Positions 17,140 to 25,929 of a stretch of 64,000 nucleotides of DNA are shown here, one piece after another. Location: assembly GCA_002439085.1 (NCBI GenBank), contig DJSW01000007.1, forward strand, positions 62,001-126,000. Direction: 5' to 3'. Position 1 is the first letter of the stretch. Each line of letters begins with the position of its first letter. The position numbers and the translations under genes are program-made. The notes below the pieces were generated by a model. That model ran no database searches. It saw only the letters and a list, made by a program, of their open reading frames with translations, and was not told where the DNA came from. The stretch comes from Alphaproteobacteria bacterium UBA6324 (lineage in GTDB: Bacteria; Pseudomonadota; Alphaproteobacteria; CAAGCB01; CAG-977).

Positions 17140-19388
17140 GCAAATCCAAAGCCCCCCTGCCCGCCATGGACGACCTGATCGCGTTTTTGAATGAAAACGC
17201 CGGTGCCGGCAAACGCGAAATCGTCCGCGCCTTTCACGTCAAAGGCGACGACAGGGCGAAGCTGAAAGGGATGCTCAAAGATTTGAAATCGTCCGGAAAG
17301 ATCGAAGCGCTGGCCGGCAAAAAGCTGGTTCCGGCCGACGGTCTGCCCGAATACTGCCAATGCGAAATCACGGGATCGGATTCCAACGGCGAATTGGTCG
17401 CGCGCCCGTTGAATTGGGACAAACCGACGCCGAAACCGCAAATTCTGATCACCGATTTGGGGCGTTTGCGCCCGCCGCCGGCCGAGGGCGATCTGGTGCT
17501 GTTGAAGCTGACGCCGAAAGGAAAGAAATTCTTTCACGGCGCGGTCGTCCGCCGTTTGTCGATCAAACCCGAACGCATCGTCGGCGTGTTCGACACGACA
17601 TCCGGCAAAGGCGGGCGCATCCTGTCCGTTGACCGCCGTTTGCACCAAAACTACATCGTCGATTCCGATCATGCGGGCAAAGCCAAAAACGGCGATGTCG
17701 TCGTCGCCGAAGTGTTGGATTCCACGTTCGGCGCCACAACGCGCCGCGCCCGTATTGTCGAGGTTGTCGGCCGCGCCGACGCCCCCCGCGCCGCCAGCAT
17801 GATCGCGTTGCGTCTGCACGCCATACCGACGGATTTTTCGCCCGAAGCGTTGAAACAGGCGGAAAAGGCGAAGCTGCCCGATATGAAACGCCGCACCGAC
17901 CTGCGCGACGTTCCCCTTGTCACCATCGACGGCGAAGACGCGCGCGATTTCGACGACGCCGTGTTCGCCGAACCGGACGACGGCAAAGACAACAAAGACG
18001 GTTGGCACATCATCGTCGCCATCGCCGACGTGGCGTATTTCGTGCGCCCCGGAACGCCGCTGGACGATTGCGCGCGCGAACGCGGCAACTCGGTCTATTT
18101 CCCCGACCGGTGCGTACCGATGCTGCCGGAAAAGCTGTCCACCGATCTGTGTTCCCTGCAGCCCGCCAAAGACCGCCCCTGCATCGCGGCCGATATGCGG
18201 ATTGACAAGCACGGCAAGCTGATCTCAAAAAAATTCGTGCGCGCGATGATGCGTTCCGCCGCCCGTCTGAATTATCACGAGGTTCAAAACGTTTACGACG
18301 GCAAAATGCCCGAAATGAACGATGATCTGCGCCGTCATATTATGGATTTGCGCGGCGCGTTTCTGGTTTTGAACGCGGCGCGGGAAAAGCGCGGCGCGCT
18401 GGATCTGGACGTGATTGAACGCGAAATCAAGCTGGACAAGGACGGACAGGTCGCGTCCATCACTCCGCGCGAACGGCTGGACAGCCACAAAACGGTTGAA
18501 GAATTTATGATTCTGGCCAACGTCGCCGCCGCCGAAACGTTGGAGGAAAAGGGCGTTCCCGCCATGTACCGCGTCCACGAACCGCCCAGCGCGGAAAAAG
18601 CCGCCGCCCTGCAAACCTTTTTGGGAACGTTGGGAATCAAAGCGGGCAAACTGGGCAAGCTGCGCAACGACGACATCAACACGATTTTGGACAAGGTGCG
18701 CGGCACCCCGCGCGCGGGTATGATCAACGAATTGATCCTGCGGTCGCAAAGCCAAGCGCGTTACAGCCCAGAAAACCTCGGTCATTTTGGATTGGCGTTG
18801 GAAAAATACGCGCATTTCACGTCCCCGATTCGCCGATATGCCGATTTGCTGGTTCATCGCGGATTGATTTCCGCCCTGAGGTTGGGGAACGACGGATTGA
18901 TTGACGAAGACGGCGACATCACGTGCGACATGGTTGACGTGGGCGATCACATTTCAGCGACGGAACGACGCGCCGCCGCGGCCGAACGCGATGCGGAAGA
19001 CCGCTATCTGTCCGCGTACCTGAAAGACCGGATCGGCGAACGGTTCGGCGGCGTCGTCAACGGCGTCAGCCGGTTCGGCCTGTTCGTCACCGTGGACGAC
19101 ATCGGCGCGGACGGGTTGATCCCGATTTCCACCCTGCCGAACGATTATTACGTCCATGACGAGGAACGCCACCGCCTGTACGGTTCGTCCACCGGCGCCG
19201 TGTTTGAACTGGGCGAACACGTCATGATGACTTTGGCCGAAGCGTCGCCGGTCACGGGCGGATTGCTGTTCCACATCATCGGATCGGGGGAAAAGCGGCC
19301 GAAACGCCCCCTGCCCCCGAAAACCGCCAAGACGCGCGGGAAAAAGAAAGCACGGCGTCCGGACGCCCGCAAACGCAAAAGGAAATGA
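17136..19388 (+). CDS. rnr: Ribonuclease R
   Basis: This is a 750-residue 3'-5' exoribonuclease that degrades structured RNA and takes part in rRNA and tmRNA-linked quality control. A winged-helix N-terminus and cold-shock domains precede the RNB catalytic domain, whose signature DGEDARDFDDAVF lies near residue 265 with the metal-binding aspartates. LGHFGLALEKYAHFTSPIRRYADL is the conserved RNB block, with the RNA-contacting tyrosine and Arg. An S1 domain (GVVNGVSRFGLFVTVDD) comes next, and a very basic tail closes the protein. It overlaps topA by 4 bases and is followed after 1 base by the S41 protease gene. Confidence 0.96.
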   Translation: MSKSKAPLPAMDDLIAFLNENAGAGKREIVRAFHVKGDDRAKLKGMLKDLKSSGKIEALAGKKLVPADGLPEYCQCEITGSDSNGELVARPLNWDKPTPKPQILITDLGRLRPPPAEGDLVLLKLTPKGKKFFHGAVVRRLSIKPERIVGVFDTTSGKGGRILSVDRRLHQNYIVDSDHAGKAKNGDVVVAEVLDSTFGATTRRARIVEVVGRADAPRAASMIALRLHAIPTDFSPEALKQAEKAKLPDMKRRTDLRDVPLVTIDGEDARDFDDAVFAEPDDGKDNKDGWHIIVAIADVAYFVRPGTPLDDCARERGNSVYFPDRCVPMLPEKLSTDLCSLQPAKDRPCIAADMRIDKHGKLISKKFVRAMMRSAARLNYHEVQNVYDGKMPEMNDDLRRHIMDLRGAFLVLNAAREKRGALDLDVIEREIKLDKDGQVASITPRERLDSHKTVEEFMILANVAAAETLEEKGVPAMYRVHEPPSAEKAAALQTFLGTLGIKAGKLGKLRNDDINTILDKVRGTPRAGMINELILRSQSQARYSPENLGHFGLALEKYAHFTSPIRRYADLLVHRGLISALRLGNDGLIDEDGDITCDMVDVGDHISATERRAAAAERDAEDRYLSAYLKDRIGERFGGVVNGVSRFGLFVTVDDIGADGLIPISTLPNDYYVHDEERHRLYGSSTGAVFELGEHVMMTLAEASPVTGGLLFHIIGSGEKRPKRPLPPKTAKTRGKKKARRPDARKRKRK

Positions 19389-19389
19389 C

Positions 19390-20913
19390 ATGATCCGCCG
19401 TCTGCCCGCTTTGTTATTGTGCCTGACGGCGGCTGTTCCGGCGGTTGCCGGCGAACAGCATCCCGCCCCCGTGTGGTGGGAAACGGTTTTGGGCGACACC
19501 CGTCTGCCCGTTTCGCGGATGTTTGATACGCTGAACGCCGCCTGCGAATTGATCACGGAAAAATCGCTGATCCCCGTCAATGCCAGCGATCTGGCGTTTG
19601 AAAGTGTCAAAAGCCTGTCGTCGATCGACGGGAAAATCAACGTTGTCAAGGACGGGAAACGCGTTTTGATTTTGGCGGACGGCCGCGTTTTAAAAAGCTT
19701 CACCGCCCCCGCGGACGACGATTGCGCCGATTGGTCGCGCCTGACTTTGGCGGCGGCGGTCGCGGCGCGCCCCTATTCCGGCAAAGCGCAAAAAGCAGAC
19801 GCGGAGGAGTTTTTCAACATTTTCCTGAACGCCGCGCTGGGCAAAATCGATTCCTATTCCCATTACACCGGCGCGGATCCCGCCGACCCCGTCGCGCTGA
19901 AAAATCCGGCGGGCATCGGCATCAATTACCGCCGGATCGGAAAATATCTGGAAATCACGGAAATCCTGCCGGACACACCGGCGGCGCGTTCCGACCTGAC
20001 AGTCGGCGACCGGATTTCCGCGATCAACGGCCGCAACATCGCCGACCTGTCCCGCGTCGAGGTTTTAAACCAACTGCGCGGCGAAGAGGGAACGGAGGCT
20101 TTTCTGACCCTGCGCCGCGACGGAAAGCCGTTGTCGCGCGCGTTGAAACGCGACCGGATCGCCGCGTCGCCGGTCACATACCTGTTTGATGAAAAAAGCC
20201 GGCTGATGACCATCCGGATCGCCGCGTTTTCGCAAAAAACCGTTTCCGGTCTGCGCGTCACGCTGGAAAAGGCGGAAAAGCTGGGCGCGGCCGGTTTGAT
20301 CATCGACCTGCGCGGCAACACGGGCGGATTGCTGAAACAGGCCGTTTTGGCCGCCGACCTGTTCCTGCCCGAGGGGCTGAGCGTCATCAAAACGGACGGG
20401 CGCGCGAACGGCACGCGGCAAGAATACACTTCGACCGCCAAAGACAAACGCCCCGTCTATCCGATCGCCCTGCTGGTCGATTCCAAAACGGCGTCCAGCG
20501 CGGAATTTTTCGCCGGCGTTTTGCAGGAATACCGTCACGGCGTCGTCATCGGCACCCCGACGTTCGGCAAAGGCGTCATCCAATCCGACAACGACACGCC
20601 CGACGGCGGGCACATCTACCTGACGTGGGCGCGGTACACCCTGCCGTCCGGCTATTCGCCGCAAGGGTACGGCATTTACCCGAATCTGTGCACGTCGGGA
20701 TTGACGCTGTCGCACGTCGCCGACGCCTTGCCCGTGTCGCAAACCCAGCTGAAACCGTGGCGGCAGGGCGACGACGCGTTCAAACGTCGGGCGTTGGCCG
20801 CCTGCCCGCCCCAACCGCGCAAGGACAACCCCGTCGAAGACGAAGTCGCAAAACAAATTCTGACCGATCCGGAACGCTACGAACGGTCTTTGACTTATTT
20901 TTCACTTGACTAA
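19390..20913 (+). CDS. S41 family carboxy-terminal processing peptidase
   Basis: This 507-residue protein has a signal peptide (MIRRLPALLLCLTAAVPAVAG) and acts in the periplasm. A PDZ domain (about residues 170-260; GIGINYRRIGKYLEITEILP) precedes the S41 protease domain. The catalytic pair appears intact: Ser369 in KTASSAEFF and Lys394 in FGKGVIQ, 25 residues apart as in Tsp/CtpA. The family trims C-termini of periplasmic or envelope proteins. The GIYPNLCTSG stretch and a Cys near the C-terminus may form a disulfide. It starts 1 base after rnr; its last codons contain the rpmG promoter. Confidence 0.9.
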   Translation: MIRRLPALLLCLTAAVPAVAGEQHPAPVWWETVLGDTRLPVSRMFDTLNAACELITEKSLIPVNASDLAFESVKSLSSIDGKINVVKDGKRVLILADGRVLKSFTAPADDDCADWSRLTLAAAVAARPYSGKAQKADAEEFFNIFLNAALGKIDSYSHYTGADPADPVALKNPAGIGINYRRIGKYLEITEILPDTPAARSDLTVGDRISAINGRNIADLSRVEVLNQLRGEEGTEAFLTLRRDGKPLSRALKRDRIAASPVTYLFDEKSRLMTIRIAAFSQKTVSGLRVTLEKAEKLGAAGLIIDLRGNTGGLLKQAVLAADLFLPEGLSVIKTDGRANGTRQEYTSTAKDKRPVYPIALLVDSKTASSAEFFAGVLQEYRHGVVIGTPTFGKGVIQSDNDTPDGGHIYLTWARYTLPSGYSPQGYGIYPNLCTSGLTLSHVADALPVSQTQLKPWRQGDDAFKRRALAACPPQPRKDNPVEDEVAKQILTDPERYERSLTYFSLD

Positions 20914-20933
20914 ACTGAAAAACAGCGTATTTT
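20906..20933 (+). promoter_or_regulatory. Sigma70-type promoter of rpmG
   Basis: TTGACT (20906-20911) and TATTTT (20928-20933) are 16 bases apart. The -35 box overlaps the stop codon of the S41 gene. The leader to rpmG is about 32 bases. Confidence 0.6.
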
Positions 20934-20972
20934 TTGGATATCGTTTTTGATTTATTAAGGGAATGGTTTGTC

Positions 20973-21140
20973 ATGGCAAAACCCGCTACATTGCAAATTA
21001 AGCTGGAAAGCACGGCCGGAACGGGATACTTCTATACGACGAAGAAAAATCCGCGCACGAAAACGGAAAAGCTTCAGTTGAAAAAGTACGATCCGAAAGC
21101 GCGCAAACACGTCGTTTTCAAAGAAACGAAAATGCGTTGA
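20973..21140 (+). CDS. rpmG: 50S ribosomal protein L33
   Basis: This 55-residue ribosomal protein starts MAKPATLQIKLESTAGTGYF and ends KARKHVVFKETKMR, the usual form. It has no cysteines, so it is the zinc-free (C-minus) type. The ATG at 20973 gives the family's N-terminus; an upstream in-frame ATG would add unrelated residues and overlap the promoter. It is a single-gene unit, bounded by its own promoter and a strong terminator. Confidence 0.97.
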   Translation: MAKPATLQIKLESTAGTGYFYTTKKNPRTKTEKLQLKKYDPKARKHVVFKETKMR

Positions 21141-21160
21141 TCGCCGTGTTCAACAGACAG

Positions 21161-21187
21161 AAAGCCCGCGTATGACGGGCTTTTTTG
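21161..21187 (+). terminator. Intrinsic terminator after rpmG
   Basis: AAAGCCCG (21161-21168) pairs with CGGGCTTT (21176-21183) and is followed by an uninterrupted T-run. It lies 20 bases after the rpmG stop. Confidence 0.9.
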
Positions 21188-21201
21188 TTAGGTGTTTTTA
21201 A

Positions 21202-21687
21202 ATGAAAGCTTGGATTGCCCTCTTTCTGACTGCGGCAACGGCCGTTCCGGTTCACGCCCTTGAAACCGAGGGGTTTACGCCGTTGACGCAGGCCGTCATC
21301 AACGAAACGGCGGAGGAATACCTGATTTCAACGCTGATCCAGCACGGCGCGGACATCGCCGCCCTTGACGACCAAGGGCGCGACGCGTTGATGCTGGCTG
21401 CCATGCACAACCCGCATCCGGCCGTCATCGGCGCGTTGATCAACGGCGGCATGGATCCGAACGCGCGCAAACGGGACACCGGCGAAACCGCTTTGTTCTT
21501 CGCCGTCAAGTTCACCAAAAATCCCGACATCGTCCGCACCCTGCTGAACAACGGCGCCGATCAAAACATCCGCGACGTGTTCGGCAAAACCGCCTACGAC
21601 TATTTCGACCGCAATCCCGCCCTGCGCGGTTCCGAAGTCGAAATGCTGTTCAAAGGATACCGGCCGCGGGCGAACGACGACGGCTAA
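21202..21687 (+). CDS. Exported ankyrin-repeat protein
   Basis: This 161-residue protein has a signal peptide (MKAWIALFLTAATAVPVHA) followed by about four ankyrin repeats. TPLTQAVIN, DALMLAAMHNPHPAVIGALINGG, TALFFAVKFTKNPDIVRTLLNNGAD and GKTAYDYF are the recognisable helices. Such short periplasmic ankyrin proteins usually mediate protein contacts and several protect against oxidative stress, but nothing here shows the partner. It begins right after the rpmG terminator; no obvious ribosome site is seen apart from a weak GGTG. It is convergent with prfC, sharing a bidirectional terminator. Confidence 0.85.
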   Translation: MKAWIALFLTAATAVPVHALETEGFTPLTQAVINETAEEYLISTLIQHGADIAALDDQGRDALMLAAMHNPHPAVIGALINGGMDPNARKRDTGETALFFAVKFTKNPDIVRTLLNNGADQNIRDVFGKTAYDYFDRNPALRGSEVEMLFKGYRPRANDDG

Positions 21688-21693
21688 ACCATT

Positions 21694-21722
21694 AAAAACC
21701 CCGTCGGCCGACGGGGTTTTCG
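21694..21722 (+). terminator. Bidirectional terminator between ankyrin gene and prfC
   Basis: AAAAACCCCGTCGG and CCGACGGGGTTTT (21694-21720) form a perfect hairpin with A and T runs on either side. It serves the plus-strand ankyrin gene and the minus-strand prfC, whose stop codon is only 5 bases away. Confidence 0.9.
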
Positions 21723-21724
21723 CA

Positions 21725-23302
21725 TCAGGCGTTCTGACGTGTTTCCAACAGTTTGATTTTGGGGAAATCCTCTTTGGCTTTGTTCAAATGCCACGCGTTG
21801 CGCGCCAGAAAAACCCATTCGCCGTCGTGATCCGTCGCCATGGCGGCGCGGTTGGCGTTGACAAAGCTTTCCATATCCGCGTTCGTTTCCGCCTTGACCC
21901 ACCGCGCCGTATAGAGGCTGGTCGGTTCAAAGATGACGGGAATTTCGTATTCCGTGCGGATGCGGTCGGCCAAAACGTCAAACTGCAACGCGCCGACGAC
22001 GCCGACGATCCAATCCGTCCCCATGGTCGGCTTGAACACGCTCGCCCCGCCCTCTTCGGCGATTTGCTGCAAAGCCTTGCCCAAATGTTTGGCTTTCAGC
22101 GGATCGGACGAACGGATTTTCTGCAACAATTCGGGCGCGAACGACGGAATGCCCGTGAACGTCAGCTGTTCGCCCTCGGTCAGCGCGTCGCCGATGCGCA
22201 GGTTGCCGTGGTTGGGCAGGCCGATAATGTCCCCCGGAACGGCCTCGTCCGCCAATTCGCGTTCCTGCGCCAAAAACATGATCGGATTGTGCATCGGCAG
22301 GTATTTGCCGCTACGCACGTGCAACAGCTTCATTCCGCGTTGGAAATGCCCCGAACACAGACGCACGAAAGCGATGCGGTCGCGGTGTTTCGGATCCATG
22401 TTCGCTTGGATTTTGAACACGAACCCCGTAACCTTGTCCTCCGTCGGTTCGATTTTGCGCGAAACGGCGGGTTGCGGCCGCGGCGACGGCGCATAGGCGA
22501 CCAGTCCGTCGATCAATTCCCGCACGCCGAAATTGTTGACGGCGGAACCGAAAAACACGGGTGTTTGGATGCCTTCCAAATACGCCTGCCGGTCGAAAGC
22601 GGGGCACACGCCGCGCACCATTTCGACATCTTCGCGCAATTTAGCGACCAGATCGGCGGGCAGCAGCTCGTCCAGCTTTTTATCGTCCAATCCGTTGCAA
22701 ACCTCGGCTTCGGCGGTCGCGCCGCGTTCCATCAGCACCAGCCGGTCGTTCAACAGGTCGTAACACCCTTTGAAATCCCTGCCCGACCCGATCGGCCAAG
22801 TGACCGGCGCGACTTCCAACGCCAGCGTGTCTTCGATTTCGGACAGCAGAGCGAACGGGTCTTGGGAATCGCGATCCATTTTGTTAATGAACGTGATGAT
22901 CGGCACATCGCGCAAACGGCAGATTTCAAACAGCTTGCGCGTCCGTTCTTCAATGCCTTTGGCGGCGTCAATCACCATGACGGCGGAATCGACCGCAGTT
23001 AAAACGCGGTAGGTGTCTTCGGAAAAGTCCTCGTGCCCCGGCGTGTCCAGCAGATTGAACGTGCAGCTTTTGTATTCGTACGTCATCACGGACGACGCGA
23101 CGGAAATGCCGCGTTCGCGTTCGACTTTCATCCAGTCGGAACGGGCGCGGCGCTGTTCCCCGCGCGCTTTGACAGCACCGGCCATTTGAATCGCGCCCCC
23201 GAACAGCAACAGTTTTTCGGTCAGCGTCGTTTTACCGGCGTCAGGGTGGGAAATGATCGCAAACGTCCTGCGATGAGCCGTCTGCTCAGCTAAAAAAGTC
23301 AT
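21725..23302 (-). CDS. prfC: Peptide chain release factor 3
   Basis: This 525-residue GTPase recycles RF1/RF2 from the ribosome after peptide release. The GTP-binding motifs are HPDAGKTTLTEKLL (G1, residues of about 18-31), LLDTPGH (G3) and NKMDRDSQDP (G4, with the RF3-type NKMD). The effector segment is the RF3-specific RARSDWMKVERERGISV. Length is normal. The start at 23302 has GAGG upstream. It is the last gene of an apparent operon with the DUF502 gene and a small unknown gene, each about 15 bases apart. Confidence 0.96.
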   Translation of the reverse strand: MTFLAEQTAHRRTFAIISHPDAGKTTLTEKLLLFGGAIQMAGAVKARGEQRRARSDWMKVERERGISVASSVMTYEYKSCTFNLLDTPGHEDFSEDTYRVLTAVDSAVMVIDAAKGIEERTRKLFEICRLRDVPIITFINKMDRDSQDPFALLSEIEDTLALEVAPVTWPIGSGRDFKGCYDLLNDRLVLMERGATAEAEVCNGLDDKKLDELLPADLVAKLREDVEMVRGVCPAFDRQAYLEGIQTPVFFGSAVNNFGVRELIDGLVAYAPSPRPQPAVSRKIEPTEDKVTGFVFKIQANMDPKHRDRIAFVRLCSGHFQRGMKLLHVRSGKYLPMHNPIMFLAQERELADEAVPGDIIGLPNHGNLRIGDALTEGEQLTFTGIPSFAPELLQKIRSSDPLKAKHLGKALQQIAEEGGASVFKPTMGTDWIVGVVGALQFDVLADRIRTEYEIPVIFEPTSLYTARWVKAETNADMESFVNANRAAMATDHDGEWVFLARNAWHLNKAKEDFPKIKLLETRQNA

Positions 23303-23317
23303 AAAAGCCTCGGTTGG

Positions 23318-23986
23318 TTAAAAATCGTCGTCGGTGTTTTTCTTTTTAGCGACAATACCCAAAGAAATCACCATTTTCAAGCCGTCTTCGACGGAAATGT
23401 TCAACGGCACGACTTCGCTTTTGCGATACAGGCTCCAATATCCGGACGTCGGGTTCGGCGTGGTCGGCACATAAACGGAAATCAAATCGTCGTCGTTCAG
23501 GGCGGACGCCAGATCGTCAGGCACGTCAGAGGTCACAAACGCCACCGTCCACGCGCCTTTTCGAGGAAACTCAACCATAACGACCTGGCGAAACGCGTTC
23601 GATTTTTGGGAAAAAACCGTTTCAAACAGCTGTTTGAACGTTGAATAAATGCCGGAAACAAAGGGCATTTTCTCCCACATCCGTTCCCAAACGCGCACCA
23701 ATAAACGCCCCAGATATCCCGTCGTGAACGCGCCCAGAACGATCAGGACGAAGATCACCGTCACGACCCCCAATCCGGGGATGGCGAACGGCAGGTACTG
23801 TTCGGGATTGTATTCATCCGGAATCAAATGCCGCACGCGCGTATCTACGAAATTGACGAACAGCACGGCCAGATATATCGTCAAAGCGGGCGGCGCCGTC
23901 ACCAGCAGCCCCGTCAGGAAATAATTGCGCAAACGCGCCATCAGCGTTGTTTTTTTGCCGTCTTTGGCGGCGGACTGGTCGGGCAT
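23318..23986 (-). CDS. DUF502 membrane protein
   Basis: This 222-residue inner-membrane protein of the DUF502 family has two N-terminal membrane helices (about 25-47 and 75-100). The cytoplasmic part holds the family block PFVSGIYSTFKQLFETV, then VVMVEFPRKGAWTVAFVTSD and VPTTPNPTSGYW. The family is widespread in proteobacteria and plants (COV-like), with no established biochemical role. It sits 16 bases downstream of the small unknown gene and 15 bases upstream of prfC. Confidence 0.9.
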   Translation of the reverse strand: MPDQSAAKDGKKTTLMARLRNYFLTGLLVTAPPALTIYLAVLFVNFVDTRVRHLIPDEYNPEQYLPFAIPGLGVVTVIFVLIVLGAFTTGYLGRLLVRVWERMWEKMPFVSGIYSTFKQLFETVFSQKSNAFRQVVMVEFPRKGAWTVAFVTSDVPDDLASALNDDDLISVYVPTTPNPTSGYWSLYRKSEVVPLNISVEDGLKMVISLGIVAKKKNTDDDF

Positions 23987-24002
23987 CGTCCGTTCCTTTT
24001 TA

Positions 24003-24365
24003 TCAAGCTAATTGCAAAATGCCTTTTTCAATGGCTTTCAACATCACGGCGATGTCGCGCCATCCGGCAACGGGCTTTCCGTCGTCCTGAAACAGATCGA
24101 CCCCTTTTCTGAAACAGTATTCGTAAACATCCTCGGGATCGGAATCCAGCACTTCGTCCCACAGGGTTTCCATGTCGGGATTGTCGTAATCGGGCAAATC
24201 CCCGAAAATGCCGTACAAAACGGTTTCACGGTCGTCGGAATACAGCAATGCCGACAGCGGATCGGCGGACGCCGACAATTCGGCCTTTTCCCGTTCCCTG
24301 TCTTGCGGGGACGGCAGGAACGACGCGGCACGGATAAGGTTTTCTTCCGTATATTGGTTAGACAA
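24003..24365 (-). CDS. Small hypothetical acidic protein
   Basis: This 120-residue protein is very acidic and has no signal peptide or membrane segment. I do not recognise a family. Landmarks are an N-terminal helix ENLIRAASFLPSPQDRER, a central LLYSDDRETVLYGIFGDL and a C-terminal GWRDIAVMLKAIEKGILQLA. The start is a TTG at 24365 with AAAGGA 7-9 bases upstream; there is no nearby ATG. It is the first gene of a likely operon with the DUF502 gene and prfC, separated by 16 bases. Codon use matches its neighbours. It may be a lineage-specific cytoplasmic adaptor. Confidence 0.7.
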   Translation of the reverse strand: MSNQYTEENLIRAASFLPSPQDREREKAELSASADPLSALLYSDDRETVLYGIFGDLPDYDNPDMETLWDEVLDSDPEDVYEYCFRKGVDLFQDDGKPVAGWRDIAVMLKAIEKGILQLA

Positions 24366-24400
24366 AGCTGATTCCTTTCATCAAACGAACTGATACTTTT

Positions 24401-24434
24401 TATATAGATTGCAAGTTTCCGGCGCGTCTGTCAA
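24401..24434 (-). promoter_or_regulatory. Possible promoter for the 24365 - prfC operon
   Basis: On the minus strand a perfect TTGACA (24429-24434) lies upstream of an AT-rich TATATA (24401-24406). The spacing is 22 bases, longer than ideal; a 17-base spacer gives the poor -10 CAATCT. The -35 is convincing, the -10 is not. Confidence 0.3.
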
Positions 24435-24503
24435 GCGTCCGTTAAGAAAAAAAATCGCCGGAAAAAGCCCGTTTTTTCATTAAAATCATATATTTCCGGC
24501 AAC

Positions 24504-24534
24504 AAAAAAGCACCGTCGCGAAACGGTGCTTTTT
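24504..24534 (-). terminator. Intrinsic terminator after the HAD-like gene
   Basis: AAAAAAGCACCGT (24504-24516) pairs with ACGGTGCTTTTT (24523-24534). The hairpin has A and T runs on both sides and lies 18 bases after the stop of the minus-strand HAD-like gene. Confidence 0.88.
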
Positions 24535-24551
24535 ATCGGTATCTAACCTGC

Positions 24552-25586
24552 TCAGCGGCCGGCCTGTTTGGCGCGCAGGGCGGAAGCCATGGCCATCGCT
24601 TTGGACTGGTCTTTGGATTTTTCCGCGGACTGGAAGCGGAAGTATTTGTTCAAATCCTTGAACCCGCCTTCCAACGTGACCATTTTATCCTTGTACTGCT
24701 GACCCAGCTTCGGATCGGCGGCGGACATTTTCGCCAACGTTTCCAAGTGCGCTTTTGAACCGACCTTGTAATCGGACATTTCGTTGATCTTGGAATACAT
24801 GGTTTGCGCTTCGGCGCAGACTTCGGAACCTTCCTTCTGCCAAGCGAAGTGGCAACCCAAGCGGACGGCACCGCCGTCGGATTTGATGTTGTCGCCGACC
24901 ATGACGGTTTCTTCGGCCTTGGCGCCGTGACGATCCATGATCGACTGCATCACGTCCATATTGGGTTTCCAAACGTCGCCGGCGTTCATAACCAGCTTGT
25001 CGCCCAGCTTCGCAACCAGCTGATCGCGGTAACCGTCGTAACGGCCGCCCGTCACCTGCAGAGGGGCTTTCTTGAACTGGACTTTGCCGTCAACCATTTC
25101 GGTCGTTCCGTCGGCGCGGCAGACCAATCCGTCAACCAGATCAATCGGGAAGTTCATGTCGGCCATACGGGCGATAGCGCCGGAAGCGGGCGAATCCGTG
25201 TAGAGAACGAACTGGGCGCCGGCGGCTTTGGCTTTGCGAACCGTGGCGATGACGCCTTCGTACAGTTTGTTGCCTTCGTGGTACTGTTTGGCGACGTTAT
25301 GGCAGATCTGCGCGTCGGATTTTTCCAAACGTTTGCGTTCTTCGGGCGATTTTCCTTCCAAACTCAGGGACGGCGTTTCCTTCAACAGGTCGTGGAAGTT
25401 ATGGAAACGGGCGTAACCGTCCGCGTTTTCGCGAATGTCCGCGTACAGGGCGTCTTTTTCCATGCCGCGGCTGGCGGCCAGTTCGCCGATACCCTTGTCC
25501 CAAGCCAAACCCCAGTTGTTGAAATAGTCGGAGATCGTGTTGTCGATGTCGCTGACGATCAAATTGACGGGTTTCTTTTCGCTCAT
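24552..25586 (-). CDS. HAD-like phosphatase family protein, paralogue A
   Basis: This 344-residue cytoplasmic protein has the haloacid dehalogenase motifs: SDIDNTI (motif I, residues of about 12-18), FVLYTDS (motif II), a Lys in WKPNMD (motif III) and MVGDNIKSDG (motif IV). It therefore should be a magnesium-dependent phosphohydrolase, substrate unknown. A helical cap lies between motifs I and II. The C-terminal 90 residues are outside the standard fold and include GGFKDLNKYFRFQSAEKS. The same unusual tail and all motifs recur in a second gene at 52571-53560. It is monocistronic, with a good promoter and a terminator. I do not recognise a named family. Confidence 0.8.
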   Translation of the reverse strand: MSEKKPVNLIVSDIDNTISDYFNNWGLAWDKGIGELAASRGMEKDALYADIRENADGYARFHNFHDLLKETPSLSLEGKSPEERKRLEKSDAQICHNVAKQYHEGNKLYEGVIATVRKAKAAGAQFVLYTDSPASGAIARMADMNFPIDLVDGLVCRADGTTEMVDGKVQFKKAPLQVTGGRYDGYRDQLVAKLGDKLVMNAGDVWKPNMDVMQSIMDRHGAKAEETVMVGDNIKSDGGAVRLGCHFAWQKEGSEVCAEAQTMYSKINEMSDYKVGSKAHLETLAKMSAADPKLGQQYKDKMVTLEGGFKDLNKYFRFQSAEKSKDQSKAMAMASALRAKQAGR

Positions 25587-25623
25587 TTAGAACCTCACTT
25601 CTACAAAAACTTCATTTACATTT

Positions 25624-25652
25624 TTTATAGCGGAGCTTCCCGCTTTTTTCAA
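25624..25652 (-). promoter_or_regulatory. Sigma70-type promoter of HAD-like gene A
   Basis: On the minus strand TTGAAA (25647-25652) and TATAAA (25624-25629) are exactly 17 bases apart, 38 bases upstream of the start codon. This is one of the best promoter matches in the window. Confidence 0.7.
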
Positions 25653-25864
25653 GCACATTTTGTCCAGAAATGCATTTTTTTTGAACACCTGACCGTAAAA
25701 GGCACAAAAATCAATATTTTTCAATGCGTTGCTTACTTTCAAAAACCGTCCCGCCCGCCGCCGCGCGCCCGCTTTCCGCCCCGCCTTTTTCCGAAAATGC
25801 GCAATAAAATCCCGTGAACGTCCGCAAAATAGACAAAAGAACCTGAGTCGCCCGTTAAAAACTG
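25653..25864. other. Intergenic stretch between divergent promoters
   Basis: The 334-base gap 25587-25920 separates the divergent HAD-like gene and mazG. Besides the two promoters listed separately, it holds a C-rich stretch (about 25745-25795) and A/T tracts. I see no gene, tRNA or clear RNA fold in it. Confidence 0.5.
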
Positions 25865-25902
25865 TTGCCAGCGGCACCGTCACTTTATATATACAGTGAC
25901 GG
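25865..25902 (+). promoter_or_regulatory. mazG promoter overlapped by a 26-base inverted repeat
   Basis: TTGCCA (25865-25870) lies 15 or 17 bases before TATATA in the run at 25886-25893. The -10 region is the centre of a perfect inverted repeat, CCGTCACT (25877-25884) and AGTGACGG (25895-25902), with a 10-base AT spacer. Symmetry around the -10 box is typical of a repressor operator. The regulator is unknown. Confidence 0.5.
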
Positions 25903-25929
25903 CGGACATCTGACAGGAGTATGGATCGA

